Origin: Bulleidia sp.
GTDB lineage: Bacteria > Bacillota_I > Bacilli_A > Erysipelotrichales > Erysipelotrichaceae
Assembly: GCA_016293365.1 (NCBI GenBank)
Contig: JAEDEK010000014.1
Coordinates: forward strand, 1 to 24,395
Reading direction: 5' to 3'
Length of the DNA stretch: 24,395 nt
Shown: in pieces, positions 1 through 6,143 of the stretch
How positions within the stretch are numbered: the stretch's first letter is position 1
Layout of the letters: the number at the start of each line of letters is the position of its first letter
The notes under the pieces: model-generated
Told to the model about the DNA's origin: nothing
What the model saw: only the letters and a program-made list of their open reading frames with translations
Database searches by the model: none
Position numbers and translations under genes: made by a program

Positions 1-1
1 A

Positions 2-61
2 GATGGTCAGCAGATCGATGTAACCGTTACATTAACAGGAAGTGTTTCCTCATCCAACTGA
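2..61 (+). CDS. C-terminal tail of an unidentified protein (partial, runs off the left edge)
   Basis: Reading from base 2 gives a 19-residue tail (DGQQIDVTVTLTGSVSSSN) ending at TGA 59-61. The alternating polar/beta-branched pattern looks like a beta-strand ending in a Ser-rich tail, as in secreted or surface proteins, but this is too short for a family call. Support for it being real coding sequence is the intrinsic terminator that starts 14 bases after the stop. The competing plus-strand frame that opens at 42 runs through that terminator and is rejected. Confidence 0.5.
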   Translation, partial: DGQQIDVTVTLTGSVSSSN

Positions 62-74
62 CGAACAAGTCCCT

Positions 75-104
75 AGGGAAATCCATGAAGGATTTCCTTT
101 TTTT
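75..104 (+). terminator. Intrinsic terminator of the left-edge gene
   Basis: Eight-base perfect stem GGAAATCC / GGATTTCC (77-84 with 90-97), loop ATGAA, followed by a run of seven T (98-104). A G-T and an A-T pair can extend the stem outward. Confidence 0.85.
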
Positions 105-138
105 GTATATCATGTCCATCAGAAATCATGTAAACCTC

Positions 139-187
139 TGATCAGAAACAGTACCGGAAAAGGTTACTCCGGTACTGTTTCTGATCA
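139..187. repeat. 19-bp perfect inverted repeat overlapping the DUF1667 stop codon
   Basis: Bases 139-157 and 169-187 are exact inverted copies (TGATCAGAAACAGTACCGG and its complement) around an 11-base loop. The outer end of the right arm contains the TGA stop (185-187) of the minus-strand DUF1667 gene. On the minus strand the stem is followed by GAGGTTTACATG, not a T run, so it is not a textbook intrinsic terminator. It may be an RNA-stabilising 3' hairpin, a REP-like unit, or a terminator of unusual form. Confidence 0.8.
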
Positions 188-553
188 TATTCTTTTCATG
201 GACCTGGAAGCAATCAGTCTGACCCCTGTTCCACAAAGATCTTCCAGGATGATCTGACCGATGGATACAGGTGCTTCTACACAAACCGATTTCACTTCTT
301 CCATTGCCTGTCTCCATACATGCAATGGTATTTCCTTTTCACTCATCACAGGCAGAACCTGTAATGGCCCATGATGGATTTTAACGGTGCTGGTCAGAAT
401 CCGCATTGGACAGATGGATTCCTGCAGCGCATAGCTTTTCCCGTTTTCACAGCTGTATCCTGATACTTCAACCGCTTTTCCGTCCTGTGTTGTAACTGTG
501 ATTCTGCATCCTTTCGGACAGTTGACGCAGATCAGCTGTTCTGTTTTCTTCAT
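185..553 (-). CDS. DUF1667 family cysteine-rich protein, last gene of a GlpA/GlpB-like operon
   Basis: A 122-residue protein with Cys at 9, 12, 16, 35 and 48 (CVNCPKGC, then YSC and SICP), a spacing expected of an iron-sulfur or zinc site. This matches DUF1667, a family known mainly from sitting directly behind two FAD oxidoreductases in Bacillota glycerol-3-phosphate oxidation operons. Its ATG overlaps the preceding gene's stop by four bases (ATGA at 550-553), so it is translationally coupled and probably made in step with it. The likely role is an Fe-S electron-transfer or membrane-attachment subunit taking the place of GlpC, but its biochemistry is not established. The stop codon lies in the arm of a long inverted repeat. 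No signal peptide or membrane helix is seen. Confidence 0.85.
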   Translation of the reverse strand: MKKTEQLICVNCPKGCRITVTTQDGKAVEVSGYSCENGKSYALQESICPMRILTSTVKIHHGPLQVLPVMSEKEIPLHVWRQAMEEVKSVCVEAPVSIGQIILEDLCGTGVRLIASRSMKRI

Positions 554-1809
554 AAAGGTTTCACCTCCACAACAAGACTGTCCTGCAGACCATCCAGCAT
601 CTTACCGGCAAGAATCACCATTTCCATTTCACTTGGAATCACATGTTCCTTTTCAATGGTGCGGATGATCTTCTGAGAGGATCGGATGATGATCTGTACA
701 TGTTCCAATGGCTGTTTCACTCTGAAATACAGCTCAACGGTTTTCGGCAGATTTTCCGTATGCAGATAAGAAGGAACAACGTAACCGATCTGATGACCGG
801 CAGTCACAGAAACCCTGTTGGATAGATTCTGCCCGTTTTGCAGATATGCAGCTGCTCCATTTCCAGCAAGTGTTCCCTGATGAGCAGCATAGTCAGCCAG
901 ATCATGGACATGCAGACCATTGCCACAGGCAAAGATACCCGGAATCTCCGTCATATAGGATTCGTCCACCTTCGGTCCTCTGGTAGCCGGGTCCATCGGG
1001 ATACCGCATGCATCCCCCAGATGGTTTTCCGGGATCAGACCAACGGACAGTAGCAGCGTATCACATGCAATATACCTTTCTGTTCCAGGGATCGGATTTC
1101 TGTTTTCATCCACCTGGGAAAGATCAATTCCTTCCAGTCTTCTTTTTCCATGAACCCCCGTTACGGTATGAGAAAGATACAGAGGAATATCATAGTCTTT
1201 CAGACACTGCTGAATGTTTCTCGGCAGACCATTGGAATACGGCATGACTTCTGCCACGCCCAGTACCTGTGCGCCTTCCAGCGTCATTCTGCGTGCCATG
1301 ATCAGTCCGATATCACCCGAGCCTAAGATGAATACGCGGTTACCGACCATCATACCATCCATATTGAGGTATTTCTGTGCCAGTCCGGCGGTAATGACAC
1401 CAGCTGGTCGATCACCAGGAATCGCAATGGCACCGCTGTTTCTTTCATAGCAGCCTACTGCCAGTATGATGACGCCTGCCTGCAATTGTACAACACCTTC
1501 TTCTTTGCTGCAGCACACAATGGTACGATCTGAATGAATCTGCGTTACCATGACACCGGTACGGAACATGACGCCTGCCTCAACAGCCTGATCATGGAAC
1601 CTTTCCGCAAAGGAAGGTCCACTCATCTGCTGTGCAAACGTGGTAAGTCCGAATCCGTTATGAATACACTGATTCAAAATACCACCGGTTTCTTCATCCT
1701 TTTCCAGAATCAGAACATCTGCGACTCCGTTTTTCCTTAATGCAGCTGCTGCAGCAAGGCCTGCACAGCCGGCTCCGATGACGACTGCATCGTAATACTT
1801 CTGCATCAT
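550..1809 (-). CDS. FAD/NAD(P)-dependent oxidoreductase (GlpB-position subunit)
   Basis: A 419-residue two-dinucleotide-fold flavoprotein of the pyridine nucleotide-disulfide reductase superfamily. An N-terminal FAD motif GAGCAG is at residues 12-17, followed by the LEKDEETGG ribose-binding segment. A second fold (ILGSGDIG, about residues 160-167) should bind NAD(P)H, and GIFACGN near residue 300 is the C-terminal FAD contact. No CxxxxC redox disulfide is seen, so it is not a thioredoxin reductase. Between a GlpA-like dehydrogenase and DUF1667, with ATGA overlaps on both sides, it should form one complex with them, passing electrons from the dehydrogenase flavin to NAD or to a quinone-linked acceptor. 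The substrate, glycerol 3-phosphate or a related hydroxyacid, is inferred from context only. Similar proteins occur in proline and opine dehydrogenase alpha subunits. Confidence 0.85.
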   Translation of the reverse strand: MMQKYYDAVVIGAGCAGLAAAAALRKNGVADVLILEKDEETGGILNQCIHNGFGLTTFAQQMSGPSFAERFHDQAVEAGVMFRTGVMVTQIHSDRTIVCCSKEEGVVQLQAGVIILAVGCYERNSGAIAIPGDRPAGVITAGLAQKYLNMDGMMVGNRVFILGSGDIGLIMARRMTLEGAQVLGVAEVMPYSNGLPRNIQQCLKDYDIPLYLSHTVTGVHGKRRLEGIDLSQVDENRNPIPGTERYIACDTLLLSVGLIPENHLGDACGIPMDPATRGPKVDESYMTEIPGIFACGNGLHVHDLADYAAHQGTLAGNGAAAYLQNGQNLSNRVSVTAGHQIGYVVPSYLHTENLPKTVELYFRVKQPLEHVQIIIRSSQKIIRTIEKEHVIPSEMEMVILAGKMLDGLQDSLVVEVKPL

Positions 1810-3233
1810 AAGCGATTCTCCTTTACAAGGATACAGGAGCCTGGTTCATCCATACAGATTTCTGTTTTCTTTTTTCCATTCTGCTGTGCCAGTATACGGA
1901 GTACATAAGGCTGACAGAAACCACCCTGGCATCTTCCCATACCCGGTCTGACTCGTTTTTTCACACCTTTGATAGTGGTTGCCGGAACAGGACGGTGCAT
2001 ACAATCAATGATTTCCTGCTCACTGACATTTTCACACCGGCATACGATTTTTCCATACAGCGGATTGCGGCGGATCATCTCATTCTGCTGCTCCATTGAC
2101 AGTTCATTCATGATAACCGGCGGTTCCACTGTATGCGATGCACTTTCATTCATATGAGGGTGCAGATATGGTTCAACAAAGTCGTGTACAATCTTTGACA
2201 CAATTGCCGGAGCACTGGCAAGTCCAGGAGATTCAATACCCGCCACATCAATAAAACCAGGTGCACTTCTGACTTCCTCAATGATGAAATCATGCCGGCT
2301 GGAAGTTGCACGGATTCCGGCGAATGTACGGATATTATGGTTCATCGGAATATCCTTCAGTGTTTTTGTGATTGCCACTCGGACCGCCTGCAGCCCCTGA
2401 GAGGTTGTGGATACATCATCCCTGTCACATTCCAGTGCATTTGGACCGATCAGGGTATTGCCGTAAACAGTAGGTACCGCAAGTACACCTTTTCCTGCAG
2501 GTCCTGGTACCGGGAATATGATATGCCTGACCGGTTGACAGTCATGGTCCAGGACATAGTATTCCCCTTTTCTCGGTATGATTTCATAATCCCGATGGCT
2601 GTCAATCATGTCGTGAATCAATGGTGCATTGACTCCGGCACAGTTGATGACCATGGCAGTATCCAGAGTCATGTCATTACTTATGATCCGATATCCCGTA
2701 TCCGTTTTTTCAATCCCCGTCACTTCGGTATTCAGGTACAGCTTCGTACCGTTATTGACTGCATTTTCCATACAGCGCAGAGCCGCTTCCCATGGATAGA
2801 TGACTTCGGTTGTATAAAAGTCAATGACCTTTGTCACTGCATCAGAAAGATGAGGTTCTTCTTTTCGTGCCTGATCACCATCAAGGACCCGATATGGAAT
2901 ACCCCTCTGGTCTGCTCTTTGGCGCAGGATCGTCAGATGTTCCTCTTCTTTTTTACCACATGCGGCAATAAAGGCGCCTGTATTTTTATGATGGCAGTGC
3001 AGCTGCTGCAGCAGAGATGGATACATACGTGCTCCTTCTGCGTTGAGCTGTGCCTTCAGCGTACCATCTTCAGGATCATATCCAGTATGTACAATCGCTG
3101 AATTGGCCATGGATGTTCCATCTGCCACATCGCTGTTTCTTTCCACAACAGCTGTTTTCAGATGATAAAAGGAAAGCTGCCGGGCAAGCATTGTGCCGAT
3201 GATACCGGCACCGATGATTACAATATCAAACAT
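1806..3233 (-). CDS. GlpA-like FAD dehydrogenase with C-terminal BFD-type [2Fe-2S] domain
   Basis: A 475-residue protein. The first ~370 residues are a DAO-fold FAD dehydrogenase (GAGIIG near residue 8; VERNSDVADGTS; the GIRATSS and FIDVAGIESPGLASAPAI segments typical of GlpA and L-2-hydroxyglutarate oxidases). The tail is a bacterioferritin-associated-ferredoxin-like domain with Cys 398, 400, 435 and 440 (CRC...CQGGFC). It most likely oxidises glycerol 3-phosphate to dihydroxyacetone phosphate; a 2-hydroxyacid substrate is not excluded. I chose the ATG at 3231-3233 because it is preceded by GAAGGA at good spacing and starts directly on the FDIVIIGAG strand; the frame is open to 3290 but that extension has no ribosome site. 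Four-base overlap with the next gene. No glycerol kinase or facilitator is next to it here. Confidence 0.88.
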   Translation of the reverse strand: MFDIVIIGAGIIGTMLARQLSFYHLKTAVVERNSDVADGTSMANSAIVHTGYDPEDGTLKAQLNAEGARMYPSLLQQLHCHHKNTGAFIAACGKKEEEHLTILRQRADQRGIPYRVLDGDQARKEEPHLSDAVTKVIDFYTTEVIYPWEAALRCMENAVNNGTKLYLNTEVTGIEKTDTGYRIISNDMTLDTAMVINCAGVNAPLIHDMIDSHRDYEIIPRKGEYYVLDHDCQPVRHIIFPVPGPAGKGVLAVPTVYGNTLIGPNALECDRDDVSTTSQGLQAVRVAITKTLKDIPMNHNIRTFAGIRATSSRHDFIIEEVRSAPGFIDVAGIESPGLASAPAIVSKIVHDFVEPYLHPHMNESASHTVEPPVIMNELSMEQQNEMIRRNPLYGKIVCRCENVSEQEIIDCMHRPVPATTIKGVKKRVRPGMGRCQGGFCQPYVLRILAQQNGKKKTEICMDEPGSCILVKENRL

Positions 3234-3266
3234 AATCTGTGTCCTTCTTTTCAAGAAACTGTATTC

Positions 3267-3305
3267 TGAACATATTATAATTCCGCACATAGAAATTGAA
3301 CATAT
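3267..3305 (-). promoter_or_regulatory. Promoter of the GlpA-like operon with a duplicated TGAACATAT box
   Basis: On the minus strand a perfect TATAAT lies at 3274-3279, about 40 bases before the start codon. The expected -35 position (3297-3302) holds TGTTCA, a poor match. On the plus strand the nine-mer TGAACATAT occurs at 3267-3275 and again at 3297-3305, 30 bases apart (about three helix turns), one copy over the -35 position and one over the -10/start. This arrangement suggests binding of a dimeric regulator. The regulator's identity is unknown; the neighbouring TetR protein is one candidate. Confidence 0.5.
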
Positions 3306-3324
3306 GCATTCATTGTCAGATGTA

Positions 3325-3357
3325 CAAAAAAAGCCATATCATCAACTGATATGACTT
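3325..3357 (-). terminator. Intrinsic terminator after tRNA-Ser
   Basis: Minus-strand hairpin with arms 3331-3341 and 3347-3357 (one C/A mismatch, TCAAC loop on the plus strand) followed in the minus direction by an uninterrupted T run (3325-3332 as A on plus). It begins nine bases after the tRNA 3' end and insulates the downstream GlpA-like operon. Confidence 0.85.
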
Positions 3358-3365
3358 GTCTTTTA

Positions 3366-3456
3366 TGGCGCAGGAACAGGGATTTGAACCCTGGCACCGT
3401 GTTACCGATCTACGAGCTTTCCAAGCCCGCCCCTTCAACCACTTGGGTATTCCTGC
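3366..3456 (-). tRNA. tRNA-Ser (anticodon GGA)
   Basis: A 91-base class II tRNA. The acceptor stem GCAGGAA pairs with TTCCTGC, followed by discriminator G and an encoded CCA (3366-3368). The D arm has AAGTGGTTGAAG. The anticodon stem CGGGC/GCTCG holds the loop TTGGAAA with anticodon GGA (bases 3420-3422 on plus), reading UCC and UCU serine codons. A long variable arm follows, then the T arm with GGTTCAAATCC. The long variable arm and G discriminator fit serine. It has its own promoter and terminator. No duplicated 3' end was found nearby, so there is no sign that an element is integrated here. Confidence 0.97.
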
Positions 3457-3482
3457 AGGTCTCTTTTTTCGAGTGCCTATTC

Positions 3483-3510
3483 AGTATACTATAAAATTTT
3501 GAAAAATCAA
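3483..3510 (-). promoter_or_regulatory. tRNA-Ser promoter
   Basis: Minus strand: TTGATT (3505-3510) and TATACT (3483-3488) with a 16-base spacer, ending about 27 bases before the mature tRNA 5' end. It overlaps the -35 box of the divergent tetR promoter, so the two promoters probably compete. Confidence 0.6.
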
Positions 3511-3527
3511 ACATTTTTTTGTACAAT
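3499..3527 (+). promoter_or_regulatory. tetR-family gene promoter
   Basis: TTGAAA at 3499-3504, a 17-base spacer containing seven T, and TACAAT at 3522-3527, 20 bases ahead of the ATG at 3548. AAGGTG at 3536-3541 supplies the ribosome site. Confidence 0.65.
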
Positions 3528-3547
3528 ATTAAAAAAGGTGAAATCAC

Positions 3548-4114
3548 ATGGCGAAATATACGAAACAGATGCTTGCGGATGCCCTGTACCGCACCCTCGA
3601 AAAGAAACCGCTCGACAGAATCCGGATCAGCGATCTGACACAGGAATGCGGTGTCAACCGGCAGACATTCTACTATCACTTCCACGATATCTACGAACTT
3701 GTGGAATGGATCTATCTGACGCAGGCACAGCAGGCAATCGGTGATCATCATACCTCACGTGACTGGGCTACCGGCATGAAGGATCTGTGTGAACTGATGA
3801 ACAGAGAAAAGGATTTTTTCCTGAAGACCTTTCATTCCACTTCTCACAGCAATCTGGAAAAAATCATCTCCGAGTGGACATACGAACTGATCCTGAATGT
3901 TGTCAAAGATGCATCCAGAGAGTATATCATCACCGATCAGGCCATCAGCTTTATCGCATCCTTCTATAAGAATGCCTTTACCGGTATTGTCCTTGACTGG
4001 ATTGATAAAGGCATGGCCATTGCACCGGAAGAACTTGTCGGCTATGTTGCCCGGATCATGCATGGTAATCTGGAAGATTCCATCCATAAATTTGCAGTCA
4101 GAAAAAGAACGTGA
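3548..4114 (+). CDS. TetR/AcrR family transcriptional regulator
   Basis: A 188-residue protein with the N-terminal TetR helix-turn-helix at about residues 10-55: the segment RISDLTQECGVN followed by the recognition helix RQTFYYHFHDIYEL is diagnostic (family pattern I..Ia...gvs.gtfY.hF.dk..Ll). The rest is a helical ligand and dimerisation domain with no recognisable ligand signature; its overall look recalls the DhaS-like subgroup that controls dihydroxyacetone kinase, which would fit the glycerol-type operon across the tRNA, but this is inference only. It is a single-gene unit with its own promoter and a terminator whose stem includes the stop codon. Possible targets in view are its own promoter, the GlpA-like operon with paired TGAACATAT boxes, and the palindrome at 4185-4202. 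Confidence 0.88.
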   Translation: MAKYTKQMLADALYRTLEKKPLDRIRISDLTQECGVNRQTFYYHFHDIYELVEWIYLTQAQQAIGDHHTSRDWATGMKDLCELMNREKDFFLKTFHSTSHSNLEKIISEWTYELILNVVKDASREYIITDQAISFIASFYKNAFTGIVLDWIDKGMAIAPEELVGYVARIMHGNLEDSIHKFAVRKRT

Positions 4115-4134
4115 GCCGATCACGTTTTTTCTTT
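4108..4134 (+). terminator. Intrinsic terminator of the tetR-family gene
   Basis: Arms AACGTGA (4108-4114) and TCACGTT (4120-4126), loop GCCGA, then a T-rich tail. The TGA stop at 4112-4114 forms part of the left arm. Confidence 0.8.
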
Positions 4135-4464
4135 TCTGTTTCTTCCTGCAGATCATACAATCTCTTTCTTTTTCTGCCATTTTCTGTTACATCAATGTAA
4201 CAAAATCGTTCGAATGCTGTCTGACTGGTGCCGGAATGAGATCTCAACATACCTGTTTTACGCCGGAATCGCATCATCATCCTAATATTGAGTAATGCAC
4301 AACCATTTCCGATACACCTTTTGTAACAAAATATGTCTTACTTTTCTGTATGATTTAGTTAGCTAAAATACTCTATAAATATATAGAGTTCAGATCATAC
4401 GGATACCCCATCTCTGAAATCAATGGTGATGGTGTTCCATGAAGAAAAGGAAGGCAAGGATATT
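4135..4464. other. 330-base non-coding spacer with palindromes ahead of the transposase homologue
   Basis: No convincing ORF. It holds the 18-bp palindrome at 4185-4202; a repeat of its half-site with flank (TGTAACAAAAT at 4196-4206 and again at 4322-4332, 126 bases apart); the odd palindrome TTTTGTAACAAAA (4319-4331); TTTAGTTAGCTAAA (4354-4367); and an AT hairpin ACTCTATA-AATA-TATAGAGT (4370-4389). The section from 4319 to 4390 is clearly more AT-rich than its surroundings. It is probably the regulatory region of the gene at 4465. No inverted repeat matching the sequence after 6069 was found. Confidence 0.6.
4185..4202. promoter_or_regulatory. Operator-like perfect palindrome TGTTACAT-CA-ATGTAACA
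   Basis: Two 8-base arms around a 2-base centre, the size and symmetry of a TetR-family operator. It lies 70 bases after the tetR-family stop, past its terminator, and about 260 bases before the start of the next gene. Half-site TGTAACA recurs at 4322-4328. Assigning it to the adjacent TetR protein is inference. Confidence 0.5.
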
Positions 4465-6069
4465 ATGCATTTAGGAAAGTCAAAATCCAAAAACTCAGTA
4501 TCACTTTATGTTTTAAAATCCACCTATGAATATGGCTTCCACTCCACCAAGATTGTCGAAAAGCTCGGTACAACCGAAGAGCTCGCCAAAAAGCTGAATG
4601 GTGAGGATCCGATTGAATGGGCAAAGAAATATATCGAAGAACTCAATCGAAAAGAAAAAGAAGAGAAGAAGGAAATCAAAGCCACCTACTCCACTTCCAG
4701 AAAAATATCCAGAAATGAAAACCGCACATTTAACGGAGGCTATATGTTCCTGGATCCGGTTCTGAATGAACTTGGCATCCATACCATCTGCCGTAACATC
4801 AAAAAGCGTCATCATCTGGACTTCAACTTTGATGATATTCTGTGCAAACTGATCTACATCCGTCTCATCAATCCCTCTTCCACTCTTTCCTATCACGACA
4901 GTGCTTCCCTGTTCCTGGAACAGCCGGACTTCACGCCGCGCCATGTAGAAAAAGCACTTCGCGTACTTTCAGAAGAAGCAGATTATATTGAACAGCAGTT
5001 ATTTGAGAATATCAGAAAAACATATGGTCATCATCTGACGTATCTGTATTATGATACAACCATCTGCCTATACGACTCATACGCAAGGCAGAGTGCTGAC
5101 CATGTCATTCCGATGGAAATCTATTACGATGCGGATATGATGCCGCTTGGATATAAAATCAATCCGGATCATCTGAGCTCTCAGCCCAACTCCGACATTG
5201 AGGAGGAGCTGATTCGAAATTTTGATATCACCCGTGTCATCTCGCAGTCGGATGGAGGCATCTCGGCGGCAGGTTCCGATACATTCAAGGACTGGAATAT
5301 CCCGAACACACACGTAACATCCATGCCTTCCAGCATGCTGGATCCGATCCAGAAAAAGGAAGCCAACAATCCTTCCGGATGGAACTGTTCTGATCTGCCG
5401 GGTACATTCAATCTGAAAGAACTCCGTTTGGAACAGGAAATCCAGAATCCATCCCGTTTTTACTGGAAGGAAATGAATCAGAATGATGGCCAGAGAGTCA
5501 TTCTGTGCTATTCCATGTCAGATGCACTTCGTGCCCGCACCATAAAGGAATTATATATTCTGCATAATCCGAATGTTCTGCCGGCAATTACAAATCAGGA
5601 AAAAACATGGTCCAAGGATGTTATCGCCTTCGTTACAAACCTGCATGATGAAAATCCTGTCAGGATCGTACGCAACGGCCTGTTCCGCAATCAGGTACAT
5701 CAGAACTTCCGTATGCTTGCGATGGAATTCCCTGCAGTTTCTTCCTCTTTGAGTGAGTCTGAAATGATCAATGCACATTTCATTACTTGTTACTGTGCAT
5801 TATGCGTCTACTGTGCGTTTATGAAAGATCTTGACCTGTATGATCATGCACCGCACATTCAGGAAGAACTGTCAAAGATAAACTTCATGAAGGTTGCTCA
5901 GGAAGGTTATGTTCCACTGTATACACCGAACACGTTTACTGACCATCTGCACGAAAGAATCGGTTACCGCACTGACTTTGAAATCATCTCAACAAAGCAG
6001 ATCAGCAAGATCATGCGCAACTCCAAACGCAAGTCCTATATTGAAAAAGAAGAGGAAACAGAAAACTGA
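4465..6069 (+). CDS. IS1634/IS4-like transposase homologue with altered catalytic motif
   Basis: A 534-residue protein. The N-terminus has the layout of IS1634-type transposases: VSLYVLKSTYEYG, KIVEKLGT, then a Lys/Glu-rich coiled segment at about residues 55-75. The first catalytic Asp is present (YYDTT, D197), as is the second (QSDGG, D263). The third block, normally Y-2-R-3-E-6-K (as in YxxRWEIExCFRxMK), aligns with GLFRNQVHQNFRMLA: Arg 408 is kept, but Glu is His 412, Lys is Ala 419 and Tyr is Gly 405. The following INAHFITCYCAL block is clearly conserved, so the alignment is well anchored. Strand transfer is therefore predicted to be lost although the frame is intact. I prefer ATG 4465 (AGGA nearby, start MHLGKSK typical of the family) over 4423. 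It has its own terminator and no visible terminal inverted repeats. It may be a recently dead insertion sequence or a domesticated, DNA-binding derivative. Confidence 0.8.
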   Translation: MHLGKSKSKNSVSLYVLKSTYEYGFHSTKIVEKLGTTEELAKKLNGEDPIEWAKKYIEELNRKEKEEKKEIKATYSTSRKISRNENRTFNGGYMFLDPVLNELGIHTICRNIKKRHHLDFNFDDILCKLIYIRLINPSSTLSYHDSASLFLEQPDFTPRHVEKALRVLSEEADYIEQQLFENIRKTYGHHLTYLYYDTTICLYDSYARQSADHVIPMEIYYDADMMPLGYKINPDHLSSQPNSDIEEELIRNFDITRVISQSDGGISAAGSDTFKDWNIPNTHVTSMPSSMLDPIQKKEANNPSGWNCSDLPGTFNLKELRLEQEIQNPSRFYWKEMNQNDGQRVILCYSMSDALRARTIKELYILHNPNVLPAITNQEKTWSKDVIAFVTNLHDENPVRIVRNGLFRNQVHQNFRMLAMEFPAVSSSLSESEMINAHFITCYCALCVYCAFMKDLDLYDHAPHIQEELSKINFMKVAQEGYVPLYTPNTFTDHLHERIGYRTDFEIISTKQISKIMRNSKRKSYIEKEEETEN

Positions 6070-6079
6070 TCCAGGTCAG

Positions 6080-6110
6080 GCAGGTATGATTCATAGTCAT
6101 ACCTGCTTTT
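6080..6110 (+). terminator. Intrinsic terminator after the transposase homologue
   Basis: Perfect 10-bp stem GCAGGTATGA / TCATACCTGC (6080-6089 with 6097-6106), seven-base loop, then TTTTCTGTTT. It begins 10 bases after the stop. Confidence 0.9.
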
Positions 6111-6129
6111 CTGTTTATGTGTTTTGACT

Positions 6130-6143
6130 TATACTGTTTCCTA
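6130..6143 (+). promoter_or_regulatory. Candidate -10 placing transcription start at the ATG of the FAD gene
   Basis: TATACT at 6130-6135 is seven bases ahead of the A of the ATG at 6143, so transcription would begin at or within a base of the start codon. No Shine-Dalgarno sequence exists upstream of 6143, which fits a leaderless mRNA. The -35 region (around 6107-6112, TTTTCT) is weak. Confidence 0.4.

Noticed and set aside
2292..3101. 269-codon plus-strand open frame opposite the GlpA-like gene
   Set aside because: Shadow frame; composition is implausible for a protein and the sense strand has clear FAD and Fe-S motifs.
3366..3456. tRNA-Ser as integration site of a genomic island
   Set aside because: No second copy of the tRNA 3' end, integrase or excisionase was found in the window.
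4135..6142. Complete insertion sequence with terminal inverted repeats
   Set aside because: Comparing the flanks of the transposase homologue by eye gave only a short low-complexity match (CTTTTCTGT), not inverted repeats or a target duplication.
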